DNA of 5,659 nt from an uncultured Cocleimonas sp. (GCA_938041705.1 CALISP010000206.1:1-5659); one strand, 5' to 3'. Positions 1 to 4,820 are shown, numbered from the stretch's first letter. Program-made: numbers and translations. The notes: a model not told the origin generated them from the sequence alone.

Positions 1-195
1 ATTATCCTCTTCACCATAATGCAATAACTCTTTGAGTTGATTGAGTTCTGTTTCAGATAGATCGTCATTAGTTTTCACAAAATGCCAGTAACGCGCATGA
101 ATATCGACTAATCCAGAGAGTGATTTTTGTAAAGAAGTTAATAGTTTGTTCTTATTAAAATCAGAAAATGCGCGACTGCCTTCAAGTATTAACAT
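1..195 (-). CDS. purL: Phosphoribosylformylglycinamidine synthase PurL, N-terminal fragment
   Basis: PurL is the cytoplasmic FGAR amidotransferase of de novo purine synthesis: it turns FGAR, ATP and glutamine into FGAM. The window holds only the first 65 codons; the frame runs off the left edge without a stop. The protein begins MLILEGSRAFSDF, continues with NKLL, then ARYWHFV and LKELLHYG. It aligns without gaps at the start with the E. coli PurL N-terminus as I remember it (EILRGSPALSAF, NKLL, AEYVHF, LERLLKYG). This is the PurS-like N-terminal domain of the large gammaproteobacterial enzyme, which is normally near 1290 residues. The frame stays open upstream to a stop at 259-261, but has no other ATG, GTG or TTG, so the start at 193-195 is the only choice. 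The ribosome site in front is poor (pyrimidine-rich). I see no PurR-like palindrome upstream. The gene is divergent from the KTSC-like genes. Confidence 0.9.
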   Translation of the reverse strand, partial: MLILEGSRAFSDFNKNKLLTSLQKSLSGLVDIHARYWHFVKTNDDLSETELNQLKELLHYGEEDN

Positions 196-226
196 AGGGG
201 GTAATGTCTTTTTGGGGTAAGTACCT

Positions 227-255
227 ATGATAAGTTTGCTGGCATTTTTTTTAAA
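227..255 (-). promoter_or_regulatory. Possible purL promoter
   Basis: On the minus strand, TTTAAA (250-255) and TATCAT (227-232) are separated by 17 nt. They match the sigma-70 -35 box at 4 of 6 and the -10 box at 5 of 6 positions, and lie about 32 nt before the purL start. In such AT-rich DNA the match is only suggestive. Confidence 0.3.
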
Positions 256-377
256 GGTTTAATCAATCTTAATTACAGATTTGTTTAACAAAATATATAT
301 CTTGTTGCTTGTATAGCCATCATTGATTTCTATATCAAATTAATCTGGCTTTAAATTGCAGAAATATTTTTTACAGT

Positions 378-392
378 TATTTTATTAAAATA
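378..392. repeat. Perfect 7-1-7 AT palindrome in the purL/KTSC divergent spacer
   Basis: TATTTTA, a central T, then TAAAATA form a perfect dyad in the 281-nt spacer between purL and the first KTSC-like gene. It lies about 46 nt upstream of the -10 box of the KTSC-like gene, so it could be an operator. It consists only of A and T, so chance is a serious alternative. The rest of the 196-476 spacer is AT-rich with no visible gene. Confidence 0.35.
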
Positions 393-433
393 AAATATTT
401 GTGTAATTAATAACAGTATAAACATAATGTATA

Positions 434-444
434 TGCTATATAAT
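434..444 (+). promoter_or_regulatory. Probable -10 region for the first KTSC-like gene
   Basis: A consensus TATAAT at 439-444 lies 32 nt before the ATG at 477, in the overlapping context TGCTATATAAT, where TG and one base precede TATATA (an extended -10 arrangement). No good -35 box lies 16-18 nt upstream; an extended -10 promoter or an activator would be needed. Expected transcript start is near 450, giving a leader of about 27 nt. Confidence 0.4.
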
Positions 445-476
445 TATTTATATTGATAGCAAAAAAAAGGATTTTT

Positions 477-725
477 ATGATTAAGTGGGCTTATGTCAAT
501 ACTCCTAAAATAACAAGAATAGGGTATAACGCTGAAATTAAAGTGATGTATGTAGAATTCTGTGGAAGTACTGTTGATACTCCTTTCAAGAATATTACTG
601 AGGATACCTTTAGAGAATTTAGCCGAGCAAAAATGGTTGATGACTACTACGAAGACTACATAAAATTAAACTTTGAACAAGTTGATACAGAAACTAAAAA
701 TAAAATATTATGTGACTTGAAGTAA
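477..725 (+). CDS. Small KTSC-domain-like protein (copy 1)
   Basis: This encodes an 82-residue, probably cytoplasmic protein with no signal peptide or membrane segment. The line of evidence is its pattern: MIKWAYV, then KITRIGYN, then MYVEFCGS, DTPFKNI and a late YYEDYI. This resembles the short KTSC domain (first seen at the C-terminus of some lysyl-tRNA synthetases and also found alone), which has unknown function and has been suggested to bind RNA. The usual central Y-x-Y is replaced here by DTPF, so the member is divergent. I chose ATG 477 over an in-frame TTG at 453 because AAGGA (467-471) sits 5 nt before it, and because the resulting N-terminus MIKW matches the MIEW of the second copy downstream. 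No molecular role can be assigned. Confidence 0.7.
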   Translation: MIKWAYVNTPKITRIGYNAEIKVMYVEFCGSTVDTPFKNITEDTFREFSRAKMVDDYYEDYIKLNFEQVDTETKNKILCDLK

Positions 726-764
726 TAATAAAGCCTTAAAGTTTCTATGGTTTCTAACTAAGAA

Positions 765-792
765 AAAATATTTAAAAAAGTGTAAATATTTT
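765..792. repeat. Perfect 10-bp inverted repeat after KTSC-like copy 1
   Basis: AAAATATTTA (765-774) and TAAATATTTT (783-792) are exact reverse complements around an 8-nt loop, 39 nt after the stop codon of copy 1. The downstream arm ends in TTTT. The stem has only A-T pairs, so it would be a weak terminator at best; chance is possible in this composition. Confidence 0.4.
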
Positions 793-817
793 GAACCTTA
801 TTGGTTGTTATAGCTAC

Positions 818-850
818 TTCTAGTAATAAGTTTCTTAATAATTACTAGAA
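818..850. repeat. Perfect 10-bp inverted repeat abutting the ribosome site of KTSC-like copy 2
   Basis: TTCTAGTAAT (818-827) and ATTACTAGAA (841-850) are exact reverse complements with a 13-nt loop, inside which AAG (828-830) can pair with CTT (834-836). The right arm ends immediately before the AAGGG ribosome site at 851-855 of the TTG-started copy 2. No T-tract follows on either strand, so it is not an ordinary terminator. It could be an operator, or an RNA hairpin that affects ribosome access. Confidence 0.5.
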
Positions 851-864
851 AAGGGCAGTATAAG

Positions 865-1098
865 TTGATTGAGTGGACCCCAGTTGCTACAAAAAAAATT
901 AACCGAATTGGATACAATAAGCTTAAAAAAAGGCTTTATATTGATTTTAATGGTAGCGAAACCGATACAACTTTTTTAGATGTACCTGAGTCACTTTATG
1001 ACATATTTATTGTAGTAAAATCCCCCGATAAGTTTTATGAACAACTTGTTGTGGGTTATTTTGAAATTGCTGAGCTTTCTGCTCACTCTAAATCCTAA
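865..1098 (+). CDS. Small KTSC-domain-like protein (copy 2, TTG start)
   Basis: This encodes a 77-residue protein related to copy 1 upstream. Shared blocks are MI-W at the start, KI-RIGYN, Y-DF/Y-EF followed by GS and DT-F, and a late FYE/YYE. This is the KTSC-like pattern, again with the usual Y-x-Y replaced (DTTF). The start is TTG 865, with AAGGG at 851-855 and a 9-nt spacer; equivalence with MIKW of copy 1 supports it, and no ATG lies nearby. The C-terminal tail after FYEQLV differs from that of copy 1 and is shorter. The gap to copy 1 is 139 nt and holds two perfect 10-bp inverted repeats, so the two may be co-transcribed yet separately controlled. The function is unknown. Confidence 0.68.
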   Translation: MIEWTPVATKKINRIGYNKLKKRLYIDFNGSETDTTFLDVPESLYDIFIVVKSPDKFYEQLVVGYFEIAELSAHSKS

Positions 1099-1239
1099 CC
1101 GGCTAAGTAATACTACATTTAGAAAATGTGATGTGAATCTAAAAAACGAATAATCATTTCAGTTTATTGTATTTTAAAAGATATCCCACCACTTATAACA
1201 AAAACAACTTTTTATTTGCATGATTGCTAAGCTTTCGTA

Positions 1240-1641
1240 TCATCTGATAATTTCTAAAGTAATATTCACAATGCCTAATCGTGGATTGGCTATAGAGCTA
1301 AACGCTGATTTAGATAAATCAATGATGCGACCTTTTATAAAAGGTCCTCGATCATTAATTATTACTACCACACTCTTACCATTGCTAATATTTGTTACTT
1401 TTACCCACGTACCAAAGGCTAAGCTTTTATGGGCAGCGGTATTTGCATGTTGATCAAAACGCTCGCCATTAGCAGTTTGTCTACCTTGGTATTTATCAGC
1501 GTAGTATGAAGCTTTGCCAGTTTCATGGCTACCGCCTGACTTGGTCAGATTAGTATTTCTTGATTGAGATATTTGAGAGCATGCGCTTAAAATTGTTAAG
1601 GTAGCTAATATTAAGAAGTAATTTTTATAATTGTTTTGCAT
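1240..1641 (-). CDS. rlpA: RlpA-like double-psi beta-barrel lipoprotein, minimal form
   Basis: This encodes a 133-residue lipoprotein of the RlpA family. RlpA proteins are envelope proteins; some (P. aeruginosa) cleave denuded peptidoglycan strands at the septum and some (E. coli) have no shown enzyme activity. Residues 1-21 are a signal peptide ending in the lipobox LSAC (Cys21 would be lipidated). The barrel spans about 40-133 with the family signatures ASYYADKYQGRQTANGERFD, the AAH segment, FGTWVKVTN, NGKSV and NDRGPFIKGRIIDLS. Glu60, Asp63, His71 and Asp97 keep the relative spacing (0, +3, +11, +37) of the residues important in P. aeruginosa RlpA as I recall them, so an active lytic transglycosylase is plausible. 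The C-terminal SPOR domain of full-length RlpA is absent, so septal targeting by that route is not expected. The start has only a weak ribosome site. Confidence 0.88.
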   Translation of the reverse strand: MQNNYKNYFLILATLTILSACSQISQSRNTNLTKSGGSHETGKASYYADKYQGRQTANGERFDQHANTAAHKSLAFGTWVKVTNISNGKSVVVIINDRGPFIKGRIIDLSKSAFSSIANPRLGIVNITLEIIR

Positions 1642-1676
1642 CCTGATACTTTACTTTTTTTTAAGAGAAAATGCGA

Positions 1677-1704
1677 AGAATAGGTTTATTAAAAGTCTTC
1701 TCAA
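1677..1704 (-). promoter_or_regulatory. Probable promoter of the RlpA-like gene
   Basis: On the minus strand, TTGAGA (1699-1704; 5 of 6 to the -35 consensus) and TATTCT (1677-1682; 4 of 6 to the -10) are 16 nt apart and 35 nt upstream of the start codon. The -35 box lies inside the overlapping inverted repeats at 1693-1723, which would suit an operator. Confidence 0.45.
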
Positions 1705-1723
1705 GGAAAGACTTACGTCTTTC
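1693..1723. repeat. Two overlapping, mutually exclusive 7-bp inverted repeats
   Basis: AAGTCTT (1693-1699) is the exact reverse complement of AAGACTT (1708-1714). Overlapping it, GAAAGAC (1706-1712) is the exact reverse complement of GTCTTTC (1717-1723) with a 4-nt loop. The middle segment can pair with only one partner at a time. GAAAGAC recurs at 1767-1773 and GTCTTC at 1800-1805. The cluster covers the predicted -35 box of the RlpA-like gene and lies 190 nt upstream of the LysE-type gene. Confidence 0.55.
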
Positions 1724-1770
1724 GAATAGATTGAATAAGTTTCTATTTAAATGCTAAAAGCTTTAAGAAA

Positions 1771-1814
1771 GACAACAAAACTTATAAAAGGTGGAGGGTG
1801 TCTTCTAATATACT
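1771..1814 (+). promoter_or_regulatory. G-rich regulatory-like element upstream of the LysE-type gene
   Basis: TAAAAGGTGGAGGGTGTC (1785-1802) resembles TAAAAGTAGGGGGGTGTC (2636-2653) ahead of the SMR gene. AAGACA (1769-1774) can pair with TGTCTT (1799-1804), mirroring the pairing at the SMR copy. TATACT (1809-1814) or TATAAA (1818-1823) just downstream could be a -10 box. Whether this is a DNA-level operator or a folded RNA cannot be decided by eye. Confidence 0.35.
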
Positions 1815-1824
1815 TTTTATAAAC

Positions 1825-1873
1825 AATATTATTGGTAAATAAAATATTCAAAAAAGAAAATATCAATAATATT
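1825..1873 (+). repeat. 13-bp imperfect stem in the spacer before the LysE-type gene
   Basis: AATATTATTG (1825-1834) and CAATAATATT (1864-1873) are exact reverse complements. The stem continues inward with a G-T wobble, T-A and A-T pair (1835-1837 with 1861-1863), closing a 23-nt A-rich loop. It ends 39 nt before the start codon. It is almost entirely A-T, so it is thermally modest, but long for chance. No T-tract follows, so it is not a plain terminator. Confidence 0.45.
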
Positions 1874-1912
1874 TAGATTGTTCCCTTTCCAGTTCTAATT
1901 TACTCTCCACAA

Positions 1913-2548
1913 ATGAATTTCTTAATGCTTAACACGGCCATGCTCGCGGTGTTTATCCCCACATTTTTCTTTGTCTCTATCACTCCAGGGATGTGTATGA
2001 CCTTGTCGATGACATTGGGAATGACAATTGGTCTTCGTAAGACATTTTGGATGATGGCTGGCGAATTAGTTGGGGTTGGTTTAGTAGTTGTATTTACTCA
2101 AATTGGAGTAGCGGCAGTTTTGCTAACTTATCCTGCCTTATTTATTGCATTTAAATGGGGCGGTGGGTTGTATCTGGGGTATCTTGGTTTTGAAATGTGG
2201 CGTTCGCGTGGACGTTTAGCAATTCAAGAGAAAACTGATATTGATCCTAAAGTATCGGGTAGTTCGTTAATGATTCAGGGTTTTATTACCGCAATTGCGA
2301 ATCCTAAAGGTTGGGCTTTCTTTATTGCTTTACTACCACCATTTGTTGATCAAACTTTACCTTTAGCACCTCAATTAGCTGCCTTTTTAGTTATTATTCT
2401 GATCTTAGAATTTATTTGTTTGGTGTTATACGCATTGGGCGGTCAATCATTATCGCATTTATTAAGAAAGCGAGATAATGTTCGGATGATGAATCGTATC
2501 GCAGGCAGTTTGATGATTGGTGTGGGTATTTGGTTGATTACAGGTTAA
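1913..2548 (+). CDS. LysE/RhtB-family amino-acid exporter
   Basis: This encodes a 211-residue inner-membrane protein of the usual length for LysE/RhtB exporters, which expel amino acids or related small metabolites using the proton gradient. Hydrophobic segments lie near residues 8-25, 45-70, 72-95, 122-145, 153-178 and 195-210, giving about six helices. The family marks are the TPG turn at 25-27 (here followed by Met rather than the common Pro), GGGLYLGYLGFEMWR near 83-97, and ANPKGWAFFIALLPPFV near 129-145. The substrate cannot be told from the sequence. No ribosome site precedes ATG 1913 (the upstream bases are pyrimidine-rich); ATG 1925 or 1940 are alternatives and no better supported. 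An SMR exporter follows 149 nt downstream on the same strand, and a G-rich motif is shared by both upstream regions. Confidence 0.88.
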   Translation: MNFLMLNTAMLAVFIPTFFFVSITPGMCMTLSMTLGMTIGLRKTFWMMAGELVGVGLVVVFTQIGVAAVLLTYPALFIAFKWGGGLYLGYLGFEMWRSRGRLAIQEKTDIDPKVSGSSLMIQGFITAIANPKGWAFFIALLPPFVDQTLPLAPQLAAFLVIILILEFICLVLYALGGQSLSHLLRKRDNVRMMNRIAGSLMIGVGIWLITG

Positions 2549-2597
2549 TAGAAAATCAGTGAGTTAATGAGAAGTAGATACAATATTGAAATACAAC

Positions 2598-2653
2598 GAC
2601 ATCCACCTTAAAGGTAGATTGTTTAAAAAACTCGTTAAAAGTAGGGGGGTGTC
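2598..2653 (+). promoter_or_regulatory. Long-range inverted repeat and G-rich element upstream of the SMR gene
   Basis: GACATCCACC (2598-2607) can pair with GGGGGGTGTC (2644-2653) over 10 positions with one G-T wobble and one A-G mismatch, closing a 36-nt loop. ACCTT-A-AAGGT (2605-2615) is a competing small palindrome. The right arm is the G-run motif also seen at 1785-1802. It sits where a -35 box would be for the -10 at 2665-2670, so it may be an activator or repressor site. A structured leader RNA is the alternative, if transcription starts further upstream. Confidence 0.4.
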
Positions 2654-2661
2654 ATTTTAAT

Positions 2662-2670
2662 TGCTAGAAT
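2662..2670 (+). promoter_or_regulatory. Extended -10 promoter of the SMR gene
   Basis: TGCTAGAAT is an extended -10 (TG, one base, then TAGAAT with 5 of 6 consensus bases), 27 nt before the ATG at 2698. The -35 zone is the G-run rather than a TTGACA-like box, which suits an activated or extended -10 promoter. The expected start is near 2677, with a leader of about 21 nt carrying AAGG at 2691-2694. Confidence 0.45.
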
Positions 2671-2697
2671 GAACTCTACATACTGATAAGAAGGATT

Positions 2698-3036
2698 ATG
2701 AAAGAAATGGCATATTTATATTTAGCCTTGGCAATTATTACTGAAGTAATCGGCACCAGCTTATTAAAAGCTACAGGGGAGTTTTCAAAATTAGTTCCTA
2801 GCGTAATTGTTGTGGTTTCGTATTTAGTTTCTTTTTATTTTTTGACTCTAGTGCTTAGAACTATCCCTGTTGGCATTACTTATGCAATATGGGCAGGTGT
2901 TGGAATTGTATTGGTAGCAATTATCGCTGCAATAACTTATAAGCAAGTTCCTGATTTACCGGCAATAATCGGCATGGGTCTGATTGTTACAGGGGTTGTT
3001 ATCATTCATCTGTTTTCTAAAAGTACCGGTCACTGA
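2698..3036 (+). CDS. emrE: EmrE-type small multidrug resistance (SMR) transporter
   Basis: This encodes a 112-residue, four-helix inner-membrane protein; SMR family members are about 105-115 residues. They act as dimers that exchange protons for lipophilic or quaternary-ammonium cations. The sequence follows E. coli EmrE closely: EVIGT with Glu16 (EmrE Glu14, the proton and drug site), Tyr42 (Tyr40), YAIWAGVGIVL with Tyr62 and Trp65 (Tyr60, Trp63), DLPAIIGM, and the C-terminus SKSTGH against SRSTPH. This favours the drug (Qac) branch over the guanidinium-exporting SugE/Gdx branch. Start: AAGG at 2691-2694 is only 3 nt from ATG 2698; ATG 2707 (spacing 12) would give 109 residues and aligns as well with EmrE. 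The gene follows a LysE-type exporter and its stop lies 6 nt from the convergent thioredoxin-like gene. Confidence 0.92.
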   Translation: MKEMAYLYLALAIITEVIGTSLLKATGEFSKLVPSVIVVVSYLVSFYFLTLVLRTIPVGITYAIWAGVGIVLVAIIAAITYKQVPDLPAIIGMGLIVTGVVIIHLFSKSTGH

Positions 3037-3042
3037 TGAAAT

Positions 3043-4092
3043 TTATTTCCAAATATCAACGTTCTTTCCTGACTTTAGCATTTCCGCTGTAACTATATCT
3101 TCGTAGTCTAGCCATGTTTCATATTCTTTAAACTTTTTGTCTCCGACGTAAGCTAACATCTGTTGAAAATGATGTGATTTAATCAAGCCTGTCACATCAG
3201 CACGTAGCTTACCATCACCGAACAATAAGACTGCTGGGCGATAGCTAATCCTTTTTTTAGCAAGCCAATCACTGGCTGTGGTTTTGTTGCCTTCTGTATC
3301 AATTATCTCTTTGTCAGAGAGAGCGTCAAGCCTCACAAAATTGAATTTGGACATCTGTGAATGGGTATCTGGTAAGTCTAGAGTTTCTTTATGAAAGCGA
3401 GCGCAATCGTCACACGTTTTGTCTTCAAATAGAATTGCTAATGGTTTGCCGGTATCTAACGCCTTTTTGAAATTAGAGATTTCGGTAAATTTGTTATGAG
3501 GTAATAATTCATATACCGAATCAGTTAGATTTGCTTTACGATAACTAGGGAAATCAGTGGTCTCATAGGCTTTTTCTTTAACATAGTTAAGTACTTGCTG
3601 AAATTCACGAGGAGATCGGTAGCCACTAATGCGACTAACAATTTTATTATCAGCATTCATGAACAGCATCGTTGGCGTGAACTTTACCTTCAAAGCTTCA
3701 GCTAATTTCTTTTCTGAAACAATCAGATTATCATCAAAAGTTACTTCACGAGAACCTTTGATATTGATATGAATAGCATCAAAATTTTGTTGAATGAACT
3801 CCTTGTTTCCACCATCTTTAACTGAAGTCTTAAAACTATCATCTAGCATTTTAGCGCAGTATGGACAGCCTTTTAGATCAGCAAAAACCAACATGTGTTT
3901 GCCTTCTTCTGCTGCCTCGATAGCATCCTCCCTGAAGTCGAGAAAGCTCTCTTTAAACCAATCAGGTATTTCAGTTGGAGCTGCACCTAGAATTTTACCA
4001 GCTACAGGGGATTCATTAGCATGTAGTTGTTGTATCGATAATATAGAGAGTAAAAATGCACAAACGAAGAATTTATAATTAATTGGCAACAT
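3043..4092 (-). CDS. Exported protein with two thioredoxin-like domains
   Basis: This encodes a 349-residue precursor with a Sec signal peptide (hydrophobic core about 8-22, likely cut after LHA at residue 25), so the protein is probably periplasmic. Domain 1 (about 50-175) has KGCPYCAKM with Cys76 and Cys79 and the cis-proline in FTPT at Pro140. This is the arrangement of SoxW-like or thiol-disulfide thioredoxin-fold proteins. Domain 2 (about 205-320) repeats the fold with KTCDDCARF (Cys227, Cys230) and YRPA at Pro286; CDDC is an uncommon active-site pair. The two halves share AI-LF/LVF strands before the Cys pair and an F-Q-(V/M)L-YV helix near each end, pointing to an internal duplication. 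A likely role is thiol-disulfide exchange, but the partner is unknown. The start at ATG 4090-4092 is supported by GAGG at 4101-4104, 8 nt away. Confidence 0.87.
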   Translation of the reverse strand: MLPINYKFFVCAFLLSILSIQQLHANESPVAGKILGAAPTEIPDWFKESFLDFREDAIEAAEEGKHMLVFADLKGCPYCAKMLDDSFKTSVKDGGNKEFIQQNFDAIHINIKGSREVTFDDNLIVSEKKLAEALKVKFTPTMLFMNADNKIVSRISGYRSPREFQQVLNYVKEKAYETTDFPSYRKANLTDSVYELLPHNKFTEISNFKKALDTGKPLAILFEDKTCDDCARFHKETLDLPDTHSQMSKFNFVRLDALSDKEIIDTEGNKTTASDWLAKKRISYRPAVLLFGDGKLRADVTGLIKSHHFQQMLAYVGDKKFKEYETWLDYEDIVTAEMLKSGKNVDIWK

Positions 4093-4222
4093 ATCTGAAT
4101 CCTCAAAATGTATATAATTAATAAAATAGCATCAAAGAAAAGCTTAAACAATATTGATTGAGAGATAATAGAAACAACTGAAAGGCACTATTACCTTAGA
4201 TTCCCTTGTAAACAACAGGGTA

Positions 4223-4239
4223 GTAGAAGCTATTTCTAC
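4223..4239. repeat. Small hairpin in the spacer between the RraA-like and thioredoxin-like genes
   Basis: GTAGAA (4223-4228) and TTCTAC (4234-4239) are exact reverse complements with a 5-nt loop, about 75 nt after the RraA-like stop. No T-tract follows on the minus strand, so a terminator role is weak. The rest of 4093-4313 shows no gene or RNA. Confidence 0.25.
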
Positions 4240-4313
4240 AAGAGTATTTTGGTAAAAATCTTGGTGACTCGTAGAAGTCTAAAAAGTAGGTGTATGTGTC
4301 TATTGGGTAACTT

Positions 4314-4820
4314 TTAAACTAATGGTTTAGCAGAAACAATCACACCGTCTTCATCTGCATATATATAGTTTCCAGCATTAATATTGAGACCTAAGAAACT
4401 AACGGCAACATTGGTTTGTCCTACACCGCTTTTCACTGTTTTTAGTGGATGTGTACCTAATGCCTTTACGCCTAGTTCCATTGTAGACATCTCAACTGAA
4501 TCCCGAATACAACCGTTGATGATAACGCCATTCCAGCCATTCTCAGCTGCTTTTGCTGCAAGCATATCCCCGAGTACTGCGCGTCTCATAGATGCTCCAG
4601 CATCGATAACTAAGACTTTGCCATTACCTTTTGCATCTTTACCATCAGAGTTGACTTGATCACGCACTAACTGATTGTCTTCAAACAATTTTAAAGTAAC
4701 GATCTCGCCATGAATACGTTGACGTCCACCGTAGTTGATAAGGCAGGATCCTACGACTTGAATTTCGGTACAGTTATCTCCACAAAACTCATCGCATAAA
4801 TCAGCAGTCATAAATGGCAT
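4314..4820 (-). CDS. rraA: RraA-like protein with class II aldolase/decarboxylase metal-site motif
   Basis: This encodes a 168-residue cytoplasmic protein of the RraA/HMG-aldolase family (E. coli RraA, 161 residues, inhibits RNase E). It follows that family throughout: ADLCDE near the start, NYGGR and IVTLKLFEDN, KVLVIDAGASMRRAVLGDMLA, GWNGVIINGCIRD, LGTHP and a late YADEDGVIVS. Asp85, then 20 residues, Arg106-Asp107 and Glu110 form the D-x20-R-D-x2-E arrangement described for metal-dependent HMG/CHA aldolase and oxaloacetate-decarboxylating relatives; E. coli RraA has R-Q there. So an enzyme acting on oxaloacetate or a similar 2-oxoacid is at least as likely as an RNase E inhibitor. AGAGGA at 4828-4833 sits 7 nt before ATG 4820; ATG 4811 is an alternative. 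The terminator after aceA lies between the two genes. Confidence 0.88.
   Translation of the reverse strand: MPFMTADLCDEFCGDNCTEIQVVGSCLINYGGRQRIHGEIVTLKLFEDNQLVRDQVNSDGKDAKGNGKVLVIDAGASMRRAVLGDMLAAKAAENGWNGVIINGCIRDSVEMSTMELGVKALGTHPLKTVKSGVGQTNVAVSFLGLNINAGNYIYADEDGVIVSAKPLV

Noticed and set aside
196..218. AGGGGGTAATGTC at 196-208 as a further copy of the exporter G-rich motif.
   Set aside because: The similarity is limited to the G-run and final TGTC with different spacing, and there is no TAAAAG block or complementary GACA partner.
196..476. PurR operator upstream of purL.
   Set aside because: No sequence close to the ACGCAAACGTTTGCGT-type palindrome is present in the spacer.
477..1098. 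The two KTSC-like genes as a toxin-antitoxin pair.
   Set aside because: They are paralogues of one another, are not overlapping or tightly spaced, and neither resembles a known toxin or antitoxin.
1115..1129. ACATTT/AAATGT hairpin after KTSC-like copy 2 as a terminator.
   Set aside because: The stem is 6 AT-rich pairs with a 3-nt loop and has no following T-tract.
1220..1453. Plus-strand open frame of 77 codons with a hydrophobic stretch.
   Set aside because: It lies antisense over the well-supported RlpA-like gene, and has no family resemblance and no clear ribosome site.
1099..2697. Small genes with long spacers and inverted repeats resembling integron cassettes with attC sites.
   Set aside because: No pair of RYYYAAC/GTTRRRY core sites flanks any gene, the RlpA-like gene is reversed, and no integrase is present in the window.
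2549..2697. Guanidine (mini-ykkC type) riboswitch before the SMR gene.
   Set aside because: Only one ACGA occurs (2596-2599) and it is not in a hairpin loop; the paired ACGR loops of that motif are missing, and the protein resembles EmrE rather than the guanidinium exporter branch.
3794..4659. Plus-strand open frames at 3794-4078 and 4384-4659.
   Set aside because: Both are antisense to strongly supported genes (the thioredoxin-like and RraA-like proteins) and read as low-complexity shadow translations.
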